Shown here: one piece after another, positions 42,106 through 51,532 of the stretch
Layout of the letters: each line of letters opens with the position of its first letter
Position numbering within the stretch: the first letter of the stretch is position 1
NCBI RefSeq assembly: GCF_030269515.1
Contig: NZ_BSTM01000013.1
Coordinates: 1 to 64,000, forward strand
DNA from: Actinomadura sp. NBRC 104412
GTDB lineage: Bacteria; Actinomycetota; Actinomycetes; Streptosporangiales; Streptosporangiaceae
Length of the DNA: 64,000 nucleotides
Direction: 5' to 3'
Program-made: the position numbers and the translations under genes
The notes under the pieces: generated by a model
Told to the model about the DNA's origin: nothing
Seen by the model: the letters and a program-made list of their open reading frames with translations, nothing else
Databases searched by the model: none

Positions 42106-43632
42106 ATGACCGCGGAAACGACCGAAGCGACGACGGCGCGACCCTCGCTGCTCACGGCGACCGGTATCCACAAGTCCTTCGCCGGGGTGCCGGTCCTGCA
42201 CGGGGTGGATGTGAACGTGCGCCCCGGCGAGGTGCTGGCGCTGCTGGGTGAGAACGGCGCGGGCAAGTCCACCCTCGTGAAGATCCTGGCCGGCGACCAC
42301 CGGCCCGACGGCGGGACGATCTCGCTCGGAGGCGTGTCCGTCCACGCCCTGGACCCGAAGCGGGCACGCGCGCTCGGCATCCGGATGATCTTCCAGGAGC
42401 CGGCCGACGCGCCGTCCCTGAGCGTCGCGGAGAACGTCTTCCTGGGACGCTGGCCGACCACCGCCGGCCGGGTGGACTGGGCGGCCATGCGGTCACGCGC
42501 GGCGGGAATCCTGGCCGAGCTGGACGCCGACCTCGACCCGCGCGCCACGGTCGGCGCGCTGCGCATCGGCGAACGGCAGATCGTGGAGATCGCCCGCGCG
42601 CTGACCGACGACGCGCGCGTGCTCATCCTGGACGAGCCGACCGCCGCGCTGTCGTCGGAGGAGGTGGCGCGGCTGTTCCGGTTCGTCCGGCGGCTCCGCG
42701 ACCGGGGCGTGGGGATCATCTACATCACGCACCGGCTGGACGAGGTCCGGGAGCTGGCCGACCGCGTGCAGGTCCTGCGCGACGGGCGGACCGCGCTGTC
42801 GGCTCCGGTCGGCTCGGTCGGCAGGGACGAGCTGGTCTCGGCGATGATCGGCCGCTCCGCCGGCACGGTGGCCAGGCCGGCCGCCGTCTCCCCGGCGCGC
42901 GAGGGGGCGGAACCCGTGCTGCGCTTCAGGGAGGCGTCCATCGACGGCGTGTTCACCGATGTCTCGCTGTCGGTCGCGCCCGGTGAGGTCGTGGCCCTGT
43001 ACGGGAAGGTCGGCTCGGGGATCGCCGAGGTGGCGGAGACTGCCTTCGGGCTGCGCACGCTGACGTCCGGCACCGTGGAGGTGGACGGGCACGCGCGGTC
43101 CTTCCGCGACCCGGCCGCGGCGATCCGGGCGGGGGTCGGGCTGCTGCCCGCCGACCGGCAGCGGGACGGCGGATTCGCCGTGCGCCCGGTGGCCGAGAAC
43201 CTCGCGGCGCCGTCGTGGCCGCTGATGTCCAGGCTGGGCGTCCTGACGTCCCGCCGCGAGGACGCCGCGTACGCGAGATGGCGCGAGGCGCTACGGATCA
43301 GGGCCGGGCGCGGCCCGCGGCAGCCGATCGCGACGCTGTCCGGTGGCAACCAGCAGAAGGTGCTGCTCGGACGCTGGCTGGAACGCGGCTCCAAGCTGCT
43401 GATCCTGATCGAGCCGACCCGGGGCGTGGACGTCGGGGCCCGCCAGGAGATCTACACGGCCCTGCGCGAGCTGGTGACGGGCAGGGCCGGGCTTCTGGTG
43501 GCCACCTCCGACTACGAGGAGGTCGTCCAGCTCGCCGACCGGGCGCTGGTGATGGCCCGCGGCCGGGTGGTGGCCGAGCTCGGCGGCGACGACGTCACGA
43601 CCAGGGCACTGACCGACGCGGCCGGAGGATGA
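42106..43632 (+). CDS. RbsA/MglA-type sugar ABC transporter ATPase (two NBDs)
   Basis: 508 residues from ATG 42106, five bases after the binding-protein stop; the longer open frame upstream is a shadow. NBD1: Walker A GENGAGKST (about 46), Walker B VLILDEPTAALS. NBD2: GKVGSGIAEV in place of Walker A, signature LSGGNQQKVLLGRWL, and LLILIEPTRGVDVGA where the Walker B Asp is replaced by Ile. The weak second site parallels the other ATPase in this window. Supplies energy for sugar import. Confidence 0.9.
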   Translation: MTAETTEATTARPSLLTATGIHKSFAGVPVLHGVDVNVRPGEVLALLGENGAGKSTLVKILAGDHRPDGGTISLGGVSVHALDPKRARALGIRMIFQEPADAPSLSVAENVFLGRWPTTAGRVDWAAMRSRAAGILAELDADLDPRATVGALRIGERQIVEIARALTDDARVLILDEPTAALSSEEVARLFRFVRRLRDRGVGIIYITHRLDEVRELADRVQVLRDGRTALSAPVGSVGRDELVSAMIGRSAGTVARPAAVSPAREGAEPVLRFREASIDGVFTDVSLSVAPGEVVALYGKVGSGIAEVAETAFGLRTLTSGTVEVDGHARSFRDPAAAIRAGVGLLPADRQRDGGFAVRPVAENLAAPSWPLMSRLGVLTSRREDAAYARWREALRIRAGRGPRQPIATLSGGNQQKVLLGRWLERGSKLLILIEPTRGVDVGARQEIYTALRELVTGRAGLLVATSDYEEVVQLADRALVMARGRVVAELGGDDVTTRALTDAAGG

Positions 43633-43675
43633 GGGGACATGGCATACCAGGACACAGCCGGAGGGAATCGGGCCC

Positions 43676-44668
43676 GTGGCCGATGACGTGGTGACCAAGG
43701 CGCCGGAGCGGCGGGACACGCCGCCGCCGTCCGATGACAGGACCGGCCGCGGCCTGCCCGAGTTCGCGGCGCTGCTGGCCGTGCTCGTGGTGCTGGTGAT
43801 CTTCTTCAGCGTGCAGAGCGACTTCTTCCTGCGCTCGTCCAACCTGCTCAACATCCTCACCGCGATCTCGGTGACCGGGATCATCGCGGTGCCGGGCACG
43901 ATGCTGCTGATCTCGGGTCAGTTCGACCTGTCGGTGGGGTCGGGGGCCGCGTTCTGCGGTGTGGTGCTCGCGACCGTCGGAACCGACCACGGCATCACCA
44001 TGGGCGTCCTGGTCGCGTTGCTGGCCGGGCTGGCCGTGGGAGTGGTCAACGGGACGCTGGTGTCGGTCGTGGGCGTGAACGCCCTCATCACGACGCTGGG
44101 CATGCTCGCGGTGCTGCGCGGCCTCACCCAGCTACTGGCCGACGGGCAGACGGCGCTGTTCCCGGGCTTCACGCTGCTGGGCACGTCCCGCTTCCTGGGC
44201 ATCCCCGTCCCGGTGGTCATCTTCGCCGTGATCGTCGCCGCCGGGGCGCTGGTCATGCGCTACACCGTCTACGGGCGCTCGCTGTACGCGACCGGCGCCA
44301 ACCCCGCGGCGGCGCGGCTCGTCGGGATCCGGGGACGGTGGAGCGTGTTCACCGGGTTCGTGCTGTCCGGGATGGCGGTGGCCCTCGCGGGGCTGATCCT
44401 GACCTCACAGCTCAGCGCGGCCTCGCCGGTGGCCGCCACCGGGCTGGAACTGTCGGTGATCGCCGCGATAGTACTGGGCGGTGCGAGCCTCTCCGGTGGC
44501 CGCGGGACGGTGATGGGCACCGTGCTGGGGCTGGTACTGATCGGGGTGCTCAACAACGGGCTCACGCTGATGAACGTCAGCTCGTTCTGGCAGGACGTCG
44601 CACGCGGATCGCTGCTGATCCTGGCGGTGTCGTTCGACCAGATCCGGCAGCGGTTCTCCGCGTCGTGA
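43676..44668 (+). CDS. RbsC-type sugar ABC transporter permease
   Basis: 330 residues from GTG 43676 with GGAGGG about ten bases upstream. About nine hydrophobic segments, with LLISGQFDLSVGSGAAFCGVVLA, VNALITTLGMLAVLRGLTQLL, YTVYGRSLYATGANPAAARLVGI and AAIVLGGASLSGGRGTVMGTVLG as family markers. Forms the membrane pathway of the transporter encoded by the two preceding genes. Confidence 0.9.
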   Translation: MADDVVTKAPERRDTPPPSDDRTGRGLPEFAALLAVLVVLVIFFSVQSDFFLRSSNLLNILTAISVTGIIAVPGTMLLISGQFDLSVGSGAAFCGVVLATVGTDHGITMGVLVALLAGLAVGVVNGTLVSVVGVNALITTLGMLAVLRGLTQLLADGQTALFPGFTLLGTSRFLGIPVPVVIFAVIVAAGALVMRYTVYGRSLYATGANPAAARLVGIRGRWSVFTGFVLSGMAVALAGLILTSQLSAASPVAATGLELSVIAAIVLGGASLSGGRGTVMGTVLGLVLIGVLNNGLTLMNVSSFWQDVARGSLLILAVSFDQIRQRFSAS

Positions 44669-44702
44669 CCGCGGCACGGCGTGACCACGAGAGGCATGGG
44701 GC

Positions 44703-45761
44703 ATGGGCAAGCTGAGACTGGGTGTGATCGGAGCGGGGTCCTGGGCCGTGGCGGCGCACCTTCCCGCGCTGGCGGAACGGGGCGAGGAGATCGAGTTCAC
44801 CGGGGTCTGCCGCAAGGGAGGCGAGGCGCTGCGCCGGATCAAGGACCGGTACGGCTTCCGCGTCGCGTCCGAGGACTACCGGGACGTCCTCGACGCGGGG
44901 GTCGACATCTGCGTGGTGGCCTCCCCCACGGCCCTGCACCACGAGCAGGTCCGGGCCGCGCTTGAGGCGGGCGCCCACGTCCTGTGCGAGAAGCCGATGA
45001 CGATCCGGCCGGAGGACGCCTGGGACCTGGTCGAGACCGCCCGCCGGGCCGAGCGGGAACTGCTGATCAGCTTCGGCTGGAACTACTCCCCCATGATCCG
45101 CGCGGCGAGGCGGCTGGTGGACGAGCACGGCCTGGGGCGGCTTGAGCACCTGACCGTCCACATGTCGTCCCAGACGCGCGAGCTGCTGTCCAACACCGGC
45201 GCCTATCCCGACGCGGATCCGGACACCGTCCCCGAACCGGCGACCTGGACCGACCCGCGGGTGTCCGGCGGCGGATACGGGCAGGCGCAGCTTTCGCACG
45301 CGCTCGGGCTCGCCCTGCATCTGGTGCCCGAGCGCGTGGAGTGCGCGTTCGCGCTGATGAGCGCGCCCGGCAAGGCGCCGGTGGAGTTGCACGACGCCAT
45401 CGCGCTCCGGTTCACCGGCGGCGGCGTCGGAACGCTGTCGGGAGGGTCGGCGCACCTCGGCGCCGGTGACAACAAGCACGCCCTGGAGGTACGCGCCATC
45501 GGAAGCGAGGGTCAGCTCCTGGTGGACGTCGAGCGCGAGCTCGTCTGGCTCTACCGGCCGGACGGCACCGACATCAGGCTGCCCGTGTCGCCGGGTGACG
45601 GGGCGTACCAGCCGTGGGGACCGGCGAACGCCCTCGTCGACGCGGCCCTGGGCCATGCCGGCGCCAACGCCGCTCCCGGTGACCTGGGGGCGCGCACCGT
45701 CGAGGCGCTCGACCTGGCCTACCGGAGCGCCCGCAGCGGACGGCTGGAGGCCCGGTCGTGA
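44703..45761 (+). CDS. Gfo/Idh/MocA-family oxidoreductase
   Basis: 352 residues: the N-terminal Rossmann motif LRLGVIGAGSWAVAAHLPALAERGEEIEF, the active-site motif VLCEKPMT (Lys about 98) and a C-terminal alpha/beta domain with DPRVSGGGYGQAQLSHAL. Members oxidise or reduce sugars and sugar acids with NAD(P). It is the fourth gene of the transporter operon, and its stop overlaps the next start (GTGA). Confidence 0.9.
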   Translation: MGKLRLGVIGAGSWAVAAHLPALAERGEEIEFTGVCRKGGEALRRIKDRYGFRVASEDYRDVLDAGVDICVVASPTALHHEQVRAALEAGAHVLCEKPMTIRPEDAWDLVETARRAERELLISFGWNYSPMIRAARRLVDEHGLGRLEHLTVHMSSQTRELLSNTGAYPDADPDTVPEPATWTDPRVSGGGYGQAQLSHALGLALHLVPERVECAFALMSAPGKAPVELHDAIALRFTGGGVGTLSGGSAHLGAGDNKHALEVRAIGSEGQLLVDVERELVWLYRPDGTDIRLPVSPGDGAYQPWGPANALVDAALGHAGANAAPGDLGARTVEALDLAYRSARSGRLEARS

Positions 45762-46882
45762 GGATCGACGCCGTCGAGGCCGTCCCGCTCGCCTACACCG
45801 AGCCCAACGACCACGGCGGGACCCGGCATGTCTGCCTGGTACGGGTGTCGGCGGGCGACGGGCCGGTCGGCTGGGGCGAGGCCGTCACGATCTGGCCGGA
45901 GGCCACGCTCGCGACGGCCGAGATCGTCCGCGGCCTGTCCGAGGTCCTGGTCGGACGGGACCCGCGCGACACCTCCGCGCTGTGGCAGGCCGTCCGCGAC
46001 CACACCTGGTGGTACGGCGTCGGGGGCATCGCCACCTTCGCCCACGCGGCCATCGACACCGCCCTGTGGGACCTCAAGGGCCGCATCACCGGGCAGCGCG
46101 TCCTCGACCTGCTCGGCGGTCCCGTCCACGACGGGCTGCCCGCCGTGGTGTCCTGCCACGCCGCCCGCGCCGGGCTGCGGGAGGGCGCCGAGGAGATGGC
46201 GGGCTGGGTGGCCGACCAGAGGGCGGCCGGGATCAAGGTCGGCTTCGGCAAGCGGGGCGAGGCACACCTGGGCTTCGACCATGACCGGGACGTTGAGTTC
46301 GTCCGGTCGCTGCGCGCCGCGCTCGGACCGGAGCCGAAGATCATGGTGGATCTCGGCGTGCGCAACCGGTGGACCGTGGCCGAGGCGGTACGCCGGGTGC
46401 GGGCGTTCGAGGAGCACGGCCTGCACTGGATCGAGGAGCCGCTGGGCGCCGACGACCCCGAGGGTTACGCGACGCTGCGGGCCAAGACGGCCACGCTCAT
46501 CGCCTACGGCGAGCGCGAGTGGACGGTTCGCGGCGTCCAGAGGATCCTCGCCACCGGAACCGTGGACGTCGTCGGGATCGACCCGGGGCGCACCGAGGGC
46601 GTGACCGGCTTCAGCCGGTCCTGCCGGCTCGTCGAGGCCGCCGGGCGGCAGGCGAACGCGCACGCCTGGGCCGGCCCTGTCTCGTTCGCCGCCGCGCTGG
46701 CGGTCTCGTACGCCCATCCGTGCTGTCGGCAGTTCGAGGTGCAGCCGCTGGCCAACCCGCTGCACAGGGACCTGGCCGCCGCGCCGAAGCCGCGCGACGG
46801 CGTCCTGCCCCAGCCCGAGGGGCCCGGCCTCGGCATCGAGGTCGACCCCGCCGCGGTGGCCCACTACCGCATGGACCGCTGA
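45758..46882 (+). CDS. second enolase-superfamily enzyme (dehydratase or racemase)
   Basis: 374 residues from GTG 45758. Barrel motifs: GIKVGFGKRG in the position of KxK, IMVDLGVRNRW (metal Asp), HWIEEPLGADDPEGY (metal Glu), IAYGEREWT (third Glu) and VVGIDPGRTEGVTGF. It is only distantly related to the enzyme encoded at 39509-40684, so the two probably act on different acids. It ends the transporter operon. The substrate is not predictable from motifs. Confidence 0.85.
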   Translation: MRIDAVEAVPLAYTEPNDHGGTRHVCLVRVSAGDGPVGWGEAVTIWPEATLATAEIVRGLSEVLVGRDPRDTSALWQAVRDHTWWYGVGGIATFAHAAIDTALWDLKGRITGQRVLDLLGGPVHDGLPAVVSCHAARAGLREGAEEMAGWVADQRAAGIKVGFGKRGEAHLGFDHDRDVEFVRSLRAALGPEPKIMVDLGVRNRWTVAEAVRRVRAFEEHGLHWIEEPLGADDPEGYATLRAKTATLIAYGEREWTVRGVQRILATGTVDVVGIDPGRTEGVTGFSRSCRLVEAAGRQANAHAWAGPVSFAAALAVSYAHPCCRQFEVQPLANPLHRDLAAAPKPRDGVLPQPEGPGLGIEVDPAAVAHYRMDR

Positions 46883-46888
46883 GCCCCA

Positions 46889-46970
46889 AGCCACCCGAAG
46901 CTTCCAGCCACCCAAACCCCTGAGCCACCCAACCCCCGAACCACCCAGCCCCGAGCCACCCCGAGGGGAG
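46889..46970 (+). repeat. 17-nt imperfect C-rich tandem repeat in a leader
   Basis: Copies of aGCCACCC followed by about nine variable, C-rich bases start at 46889, 46906, 46923, about 46940 and 46954. They fill the gap between the dehydratase stop and the next GTG, ending in the ribosome site GAGGGGAG. Confidence 0.55.
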
Positions 46971-46978
46971 ATCGCGCC

Positions 46979-49900
46979 GTGAACCGACGCGTCCGAGCCG
47001 CCATCGCCGTCGTCACCGTCCTCTTAGTGAGCCTGACCGTCACCGCGGGGCCGCTCCGGCCGCCCGCCGCCCACGCCGCGCCGACGGGATACTCCGTTCT
47101 GACGGACCAGCAGAAACGTGAACTGCTGCTTTCCATCCTGGAGAAGTTCGTCCCGCACGCGGAGAGCTACTGGCGGGACTCGGACATCCCGGAGCCGAAC
47201 ACCGGCCGCTACCTGGCCACGGGTTCGGGCGTCACCCAGCCGCGCGGCGCCGGCGACATCGCGTTCGTGTATGCCACGCTGCTCAAGGCCAGGCCGCGGC
47301 AGCGGTCGTTCGGCGGGGTGGCGCGCGAGGTGATGCTCGACCACACCATCCGCTCGATCCGCTACACCGCCCTCACCAACAAGCTGTCCGGCGCCGGGTA
47401 CGACAAGTGGGGCGGCGGCACCTGGCAGGCGTCCCTGGAGACCTACCTCTGGGGCTTCGCCGCTCAGGTGCTGTGGGACCGGCTCGACGGGGACACCCGC
47501 GCCCTGGTGCGCAAGGTCGTGGAGGCCGAGGCCGACATCCTGGTCACCAAGCCGATCGCGACGGCCAGGGACGGCGACACCGGCGCGGAGGACAACGCCT
47601 GGAACGCCCCGACCCCCGCCCTGGCGGCCGTGCTGTCACCCGACGACCCGCGCGCGCCCACCTGGCGCGAGACGTCGATCAAGCTCGCCCTGAACGCCTC
47701 GTCCACCGCCGCCGACGCCGAGTCGGAGCAGGTCGTGGACGGACGGCCGGTCAAGGACCGGATGGCCTCGGTCAACCTCAAGCCCGACCTGACCCTGGAG
47801 AACCACGGCTTCTTCAATCCGATCTACCAGCAGGTCACCCATCTGAACGTCGGGGACGCGGCCATCATCGAAGCGCAGGCCGGGCACCGTCTGCCCGAGG
47901 CGTACTCGTTCCGGACGCGGGAGATCTGGGACCGCGTCCTCGGCCCGCTCGCCGCCGACGACGGCGACCTCATCATGCCGGCCGGCCAGGACTGGACCAG
48001 CAAGGACTACCAGCATCTGGGCTACCTGTCGATCCTGGCCACCCGGTTCGGCCGGCCGGACGCCTCGGTGCTGGAGTCGCGGGCCCTGACCACCGTGGCA
48101 CGGCGCCAGTCGACCCACCAGAACGGCTCGATCCTCGGCCAGCCCGAGCTCGGTTACGAGAGCATGCTGGTCAAGCGGCTCGCGGGCTCCTGGTGGCACC
48201 ACACGCTCTTCGGGCCGTCGCCCACGCCGTCCGAGAGCGAGTACCAGCGGGAGCGCGCCAGGACCGCCGGGGTTCGGCACCACCCTGACGCGCAGCTCGT
48301 CCAGGGCCGGTTCGCCCGGTCCATCGCCACGATGTCGTGGGACGACGCACGGCCGATGGGCCTGGTCGTCCCGCGCGCCGAAGGGCACCTCGACGACCCC
48401 GTGTTCACCTACTACGCCCCGCAGAGCCTGATCGGGACGGCGCGGGGTCCCGGCGAGTACACCTGCGACTGCCGGCAGGACCGGTTCTCCACCGCCGGGA
48501 CCATCGGCGACCGGGGTTTCTCGATGACCGCGTTCCCCGACGGCGTCACCCTGCTGCTCGACCGCGGCACCGGCAGCGCCTTCACCTATTCGATGGAGCA
48601 CATCCCGGGCGTCACCGGCGAGCGTCCGGTGCGTTCCGCCGGCGGCACCGGCCTCGGCGACCTGAGCGGGAACTGGGTGAACCTGGCCGACCGGCTGGGC
48701 ATGGTCGTGCTCGGCGGGAGCGGCATCAGGGCACAGCGGACCACGGGGACCAACGACACCACGCTGGTCACCGGCTCGATCGGCGACGGCAGCGGCAACA
48801 GGGGCGCCGTGGTGCTCCCGCTCGCCGACCATGAGACGACCGCCCGGCTGGCGGGGACCGCGAGCCAGCCGTCCGTTCCGGCCGGCTGGTCGGCGCTGCT
48901 CGCCCGCTCCGACGACGGCACCGGCAGGCTCGCGGTCGCCCGGTGGTCCGGCGAGCCCACCGCCAGGCTGTCCCTGGACGACGCCCGAGGCGCCCCGGTC
49001 ACGCGCGAGCAGGCCGAGATCACCGGGAACACCGCCGCGGTGACCATGGGGCTCGGCGCGCCCGCCTCGACCGGCGAGGTGCTCCGCTACTTCGTCCACT
49101 CCGACGGGAAACTGCTCGCCCGCCAGGACGGTGAGGACCGCGCCGTCCTGACCAACCCCGGCGCTTCGGCGGTACGGGCGACGGTGCGGTACGTGCGCGA
49201 CGGCCGGACCTGGGCCGGTGTCCGGGTCATCGAGCCCGGCGAGACCCTCACCGCGCGGATGGTGGACGGCCGGCTCATCCTGGCCGGGCCCGAGTACGAG
49301 CATCTCCGCGCGGCACACGCCACGATCAGCGACCTGCGGCGGAAGGTGGCCGGCTGGCGGGCTTCGGGCCGGATCGGCCCGGCCGAGGCCGCGCGCCTGA
49401 CCGCCACCGCGGCGCAGGTGGACCGCGGCATCGCCGACGCCCTCGGCGCGGTGACCGCCGAGCGGCCGGACACCGGGCGCGCGGCCGTCGCCGTCGCGAA
49501 CGCCCTGCGCTGGACCGGCCGTCTTTCCGCGGGCCGAGGCGACGTCGCCGCCGCGGTCGCGGCGGCCCGGCGGAGCGTGGAGACCGAACTGATCGCCGCC
49601 CAAGGTTCGCTGCGGGTCGTCGTCGGGCTCCGCGCGTCCGGCCCCGCCTTGCCGGGCGAGCCGCTCCGGCTCACCGCGACGCTGCTCAACCGGGGAGCGG
49701 CGGCCGCCGTGGCGGGACGGCTGTCGCTACGCGGGCCCGAGGGGTGGACACTGCCCTCGAACGTCCCGGCGTTCACCACGTTGCCGCCCGGCAAGGCGAC
49801 CACCGTCGAGCTCACCGCGACCGTGTCGCCATCGGCGCGCCCCGGGACGGCGGCGGACATCGGCGCGTCCCTGACCTACCGCGCCGCCGGCCGGCGGACC

Positions 49901-50680
49901 ACCACGACCGGCTCGGTGACCGCGCCGGTACTGCCACTGATCACGCTCGTCCCGGACGCGCCGTCGCTGCCCCTGGCCGCGGGCGGCTGGAACCAGGCCG
50001 CCGTGACCGTCCGCAGCAATGCCGACCGGCCCCTCGACGTGCGCCTGACCGCGACCGCGCCGGACGGGATCACCGTCACCCCCGCCACCGCCGATCTGCG
50101 CGTCCCGGCGCACGGGTCGGCGAACGCCGCCTTCGAGCTGTCGAACGGGTCCCGGCTCAGCGGAACCGGCCGGCTCACGGTCACGACCACGACGGGCGGT
50201 GTGGCGGCCGAGACGTCCATCGACCTGTCCTTCTCCGACAACCTGGCGCTCAACCCGTCGGGATCGCGGTGGCCCGCCGGGTTCGCCGTCGACCACCAGA
50301 GCGCCTTCCCGCCCGGCCTCGCCTTCGACGGCGACCCGGCGTCCTTCTGGGTGAGCGACGGCACGGCTCCCGGCGACGGCCCCTCCCCCACGCGACCGGT
50401 CACGCTGGGCGTCGACTTCGGGCACCCGCTGACCCTCGGCTCGGTGACCATGCGTCCCCGCACCGGGTACGGTCCCAAGGCGTACCAGATCCAGGTCAGC
50501 GACGACGGCCGGACCTGGCGCACCGTGGCCACGGTGCCCGACGCCGCGAACGGCCCCGTCACCACCGCCTTCCCGGCCGTCACGGCACGCTACCTGCAAC
50601 TGTCGATCACCGATTCCTGGGACAGGATCCGACCGCCGCGCAACGTCCAGACGGCCGAACTGGAGGTGCGCCGCCCATGA
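46979..50680 (+). CDS. large secreted multidomain carbohydrate-active protein
   Basis: 1233 residues from GTG 46979. A signal peptide ends near AAHA (residue about 37). Residues about 40-420 are mostly helical with ETYLWGFAAQVLWDRLDGD, NLKPDLTLENHGFFNPIYQQ and DWTSKDYQHLGYLSILATRFGRP, reminiscent of the alpha/alpha toroid of polysaccharide lyases and hydrolases. About 430-760 looks beta-rich; 770-870 is helical; 880-1080 has two Ig-like NEW3-type repeats; 1085-1233 is an F5/8-type C (discoidin) carbohydrate-binding module (DGDPASFWVSDGTAPG, YLQLSITDSWDR). Placed after a rhamnose-type uptake operon it probably degrades an external glycan. No named family recognised for the N-terminal domain. 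Confidence 0.8.
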   Translation: MNRRVRAAIAVVTVLLVSLTVTAGPLRPPAAHAAPTGYSVLTDQQKRELLLSILEKFVPHAESYWRDSDIPEPNTGRYLATGSGVTQPRGAGDIAFVYATLLKARPRQRSFGGVAREVMLDHTIRSIRYTALTNKLSGAGYDKWGGGTWQASLETYLWGFAAQVLWDRLDGDTRALVRKVVEAEADILVTKPIATARDGDTGAEDNAWNAPTPALAAVLSPDDPRAPTWRETSIKLALNASSTAADAESEQVVDGRPVKDRMASVNLKPDLTLENHGFFNPIYQQVTHLNVGDAAIIEAQAGHRLPEAYSFRTREIWDRVLGPLAADDGDLIMPAGQDWTSKDYQHLGYLSILATRFGRPDASVLESRALTTVARRQSTHQNGSILGQPELGYESMLVKRLAGSWWHHTLFGPSPTPSESEYQRERARTAGVRHHPDAQLVQGRFARSIATMSWDDARPMGLVVPRAEGHLDDPVFTYYAPQSLIGTARGPGEYTCDCRQDRFSTAGTIGDRGFSMTAFPDGVTLLLDRGTGSAFTYSMEHIPGVTGERPVRSAGGTGLGDLSGNWVNLADRLGMVVLGGSGIRAQRTTGTNDTTLVTGSIGDGSGNRGAVVLPLADHETTARLAGTASQPSVPAGWSALLARSDDGTGRLAVARWSGEPTARLSLDDARGAPVTREQAEITGNTAAVTMGLGAPASTGEVLRYFVHSDGKLLARQDGEDRAVLTNPGASAVRATVRYVRDGRTWAGVRVIEPGETLTARMVDGRLILAGPEYEHLRAAHATISDLRRKVAGWRASGRIGPAEAARLTATAAQVDRGIADALGAVTAERPDTGRAAVAVANALRWTGRLSAGRGDVAAAVAAARRSVETELIAAQGSLRVVVGLRASGPALPGEPLRLTATLLNRGAAAAVAGRLSLRGPEGWTLPSNVPAFTTLPPGKATTVELTATVSPSARPGTAADIGASLTYRAAGRRTTTTGSVTAPVLPLITLVPDAPSLPLAAGGWNQAAVTVRSNADRPLDVRLTATAPDGITVTPATADLRVPAHGSANAAFELSNGSRLSGTGRLTVTTTTGGVAAETSIDLSFSDNLALNPSGSRWPAGFAVDHQSAFPPGLAFDGDPASFWVSDGTAPGDGPSPTRPVTLGVDFGHPLTLGSVTMRPRTGYGPKAYQIQVSDDGRTWRTVATVPDAANGPVTTAFPAVTARYLQLSITDSWDRIRPPRNVQTAELEVRRP

Positions 50681-50694
50681 GCGCCTGAGCCGTC

Positions 50695-50994
50695 TCAGGG
50701 GCCGACTATGGCCCGCAGTGCGGCGTGGTGGGCGCGATAGGCCTCGCGGCCCTGTGGGGTCAGTTTCAGCCACACCCGCTGCCGGGTGTCGCGGACCGCC
50801 TTGCGCTGCTCGACGTATCCGGCGTTCATGAGCACGGTGACGTGCTTGCTGAGCACGGACGCCGATACGCCGAGCTGCCGCTGGACCGCGCTGAACTCCG
50901 CCTCGCCCGCAGTGTTCAGCAGGGCGCAGATGCGCAGCCTGTTGGGCGCGTGGATGGTGGTGTTGAAGCCGGCCACCGGGTCGGAGGCGGTCAC
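50695..50994 (-). CDS. winged-helix transcriptional regulator (MarR/ArsR-like)
   Basis: 99 residues from GTG 50994: LRICALLNTAGEAEFSAVQRQLGVSASVLSKHVTVLMNAGYVEQRKAVRDTRQRVWLKLTPQGREAY is a compact winged helix of the HTH_27 group, which controls small membrane-protein operons. The start overlaps the membrane-protein stop (GTGA). Two GTTTCC-N5-GGAAAC palindromes upstream of the pair are probably its own operators. Confidence 0.9.
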   Translation of the reverse strand: MTASDPVAGFNTTIHAPNRLRICALLNTAGEAEFSAVQRQLGVSASVLSKHVTVLMNAGYVEQRKAVRDTRQRVWLKLTPQGREAYRAHHAALRAIVGP

Positions 50995-51488
50995 GGGGCC
51001 TTCCGGTGCAGGCGGACGAACCAGAGGTGGGCGCCGATGGACGCCGCGGCGCCCACGGAGGCGGCGCCGAACAGCCATAGCGGCTGCTGGGTGTACCGGA
51101 ACGCGTACCCGGCGCCCACGATGAGCAGCGGCAGCACGGTGAACGCCGACACGACCGCCCACTTCGGCAGGATGTCGAGCCGCAGCGCCACGCCCGTCTT
51201 GGCGCGCCAGTTCCTGGCCGCGAGGGCCAGCAGCGCGGAGAACACCGTCTCGGTCGCGACCATGGTGACCAGCCACGCCCACTGCGGCATCAGCCATTCG
51301 GGCTCGGCCAGCGCGCCGCCGAGGAAGATCGGCAGCACGACGAACATCGCCGTGATCGTCGCGGCGAACCAGGGCTGCCACGGAGTGGCCGAGAGCGCCG
51401 CGACGGACGCGCGGACGTGGTCGGTGTCGGCCAAGGCCGCGCGGGCCTGCTCGGGCGTCGGCAGGTGCGCTCCAGCATCAGTTTCCAT
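50991..51488 (-). CDS. four-helix membrane protein paired with regulator
   Basis: 165 residues from ATG 51488. After about 45 soluble residues come four hydrophobic segments (FAATITAMFVVLPIFLGGAL, WLVTMVATETVFSALLALAA, WAVVSAFTVLPLLIVGAGYAF, LWLFGAASVGAAASIGAHLWF). Small membrane proteins of this layout are commonly co-encoded with HTH_27 regulators; function unknown. The start codon lies inside the first operator palindrome. Confidence 0.8.
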   Translation of the reverse strand: METDAGAHLPTPEQARAALADTDHVRASVAALSATPWQPWFAATITAMFVVLPIFLGGALAEPEWLMPQWAWLVTMVATETVFSALLALAARNWRAKTGVALRLDILPKWAVVSAFTVLPLLIVGAGYAFRYTQQPLWLFGAASVGAAASIGAHLWFVRLHRKAP

Positions 51489-51497
51489 GCCGGAAAC
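51481..51497. promoter_or_regulatory. operator palindrome A (GTTTCC-N5-GGAAAC)
   Basis: GTTTCCATGCCGGAAAC covers the start codon of the membrane-protein gene. Paired with an identical-format site 52 bases upstream and a half-site GTTTCC at 51510-51515. Confidence 0.7.
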
Positions 51498-51532
51498 TCT
51501 AGCCCGTGAGTTTCCAGTATGGCAAGAGTCAG

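Noticed and set aside
47636..49603. Minus-strand open frame of 655 codons inside the secreted-protein gene
   Set aside because: Complementary frame of a clear coding sequence with signal peptide and domains; no start context or family resemblance.
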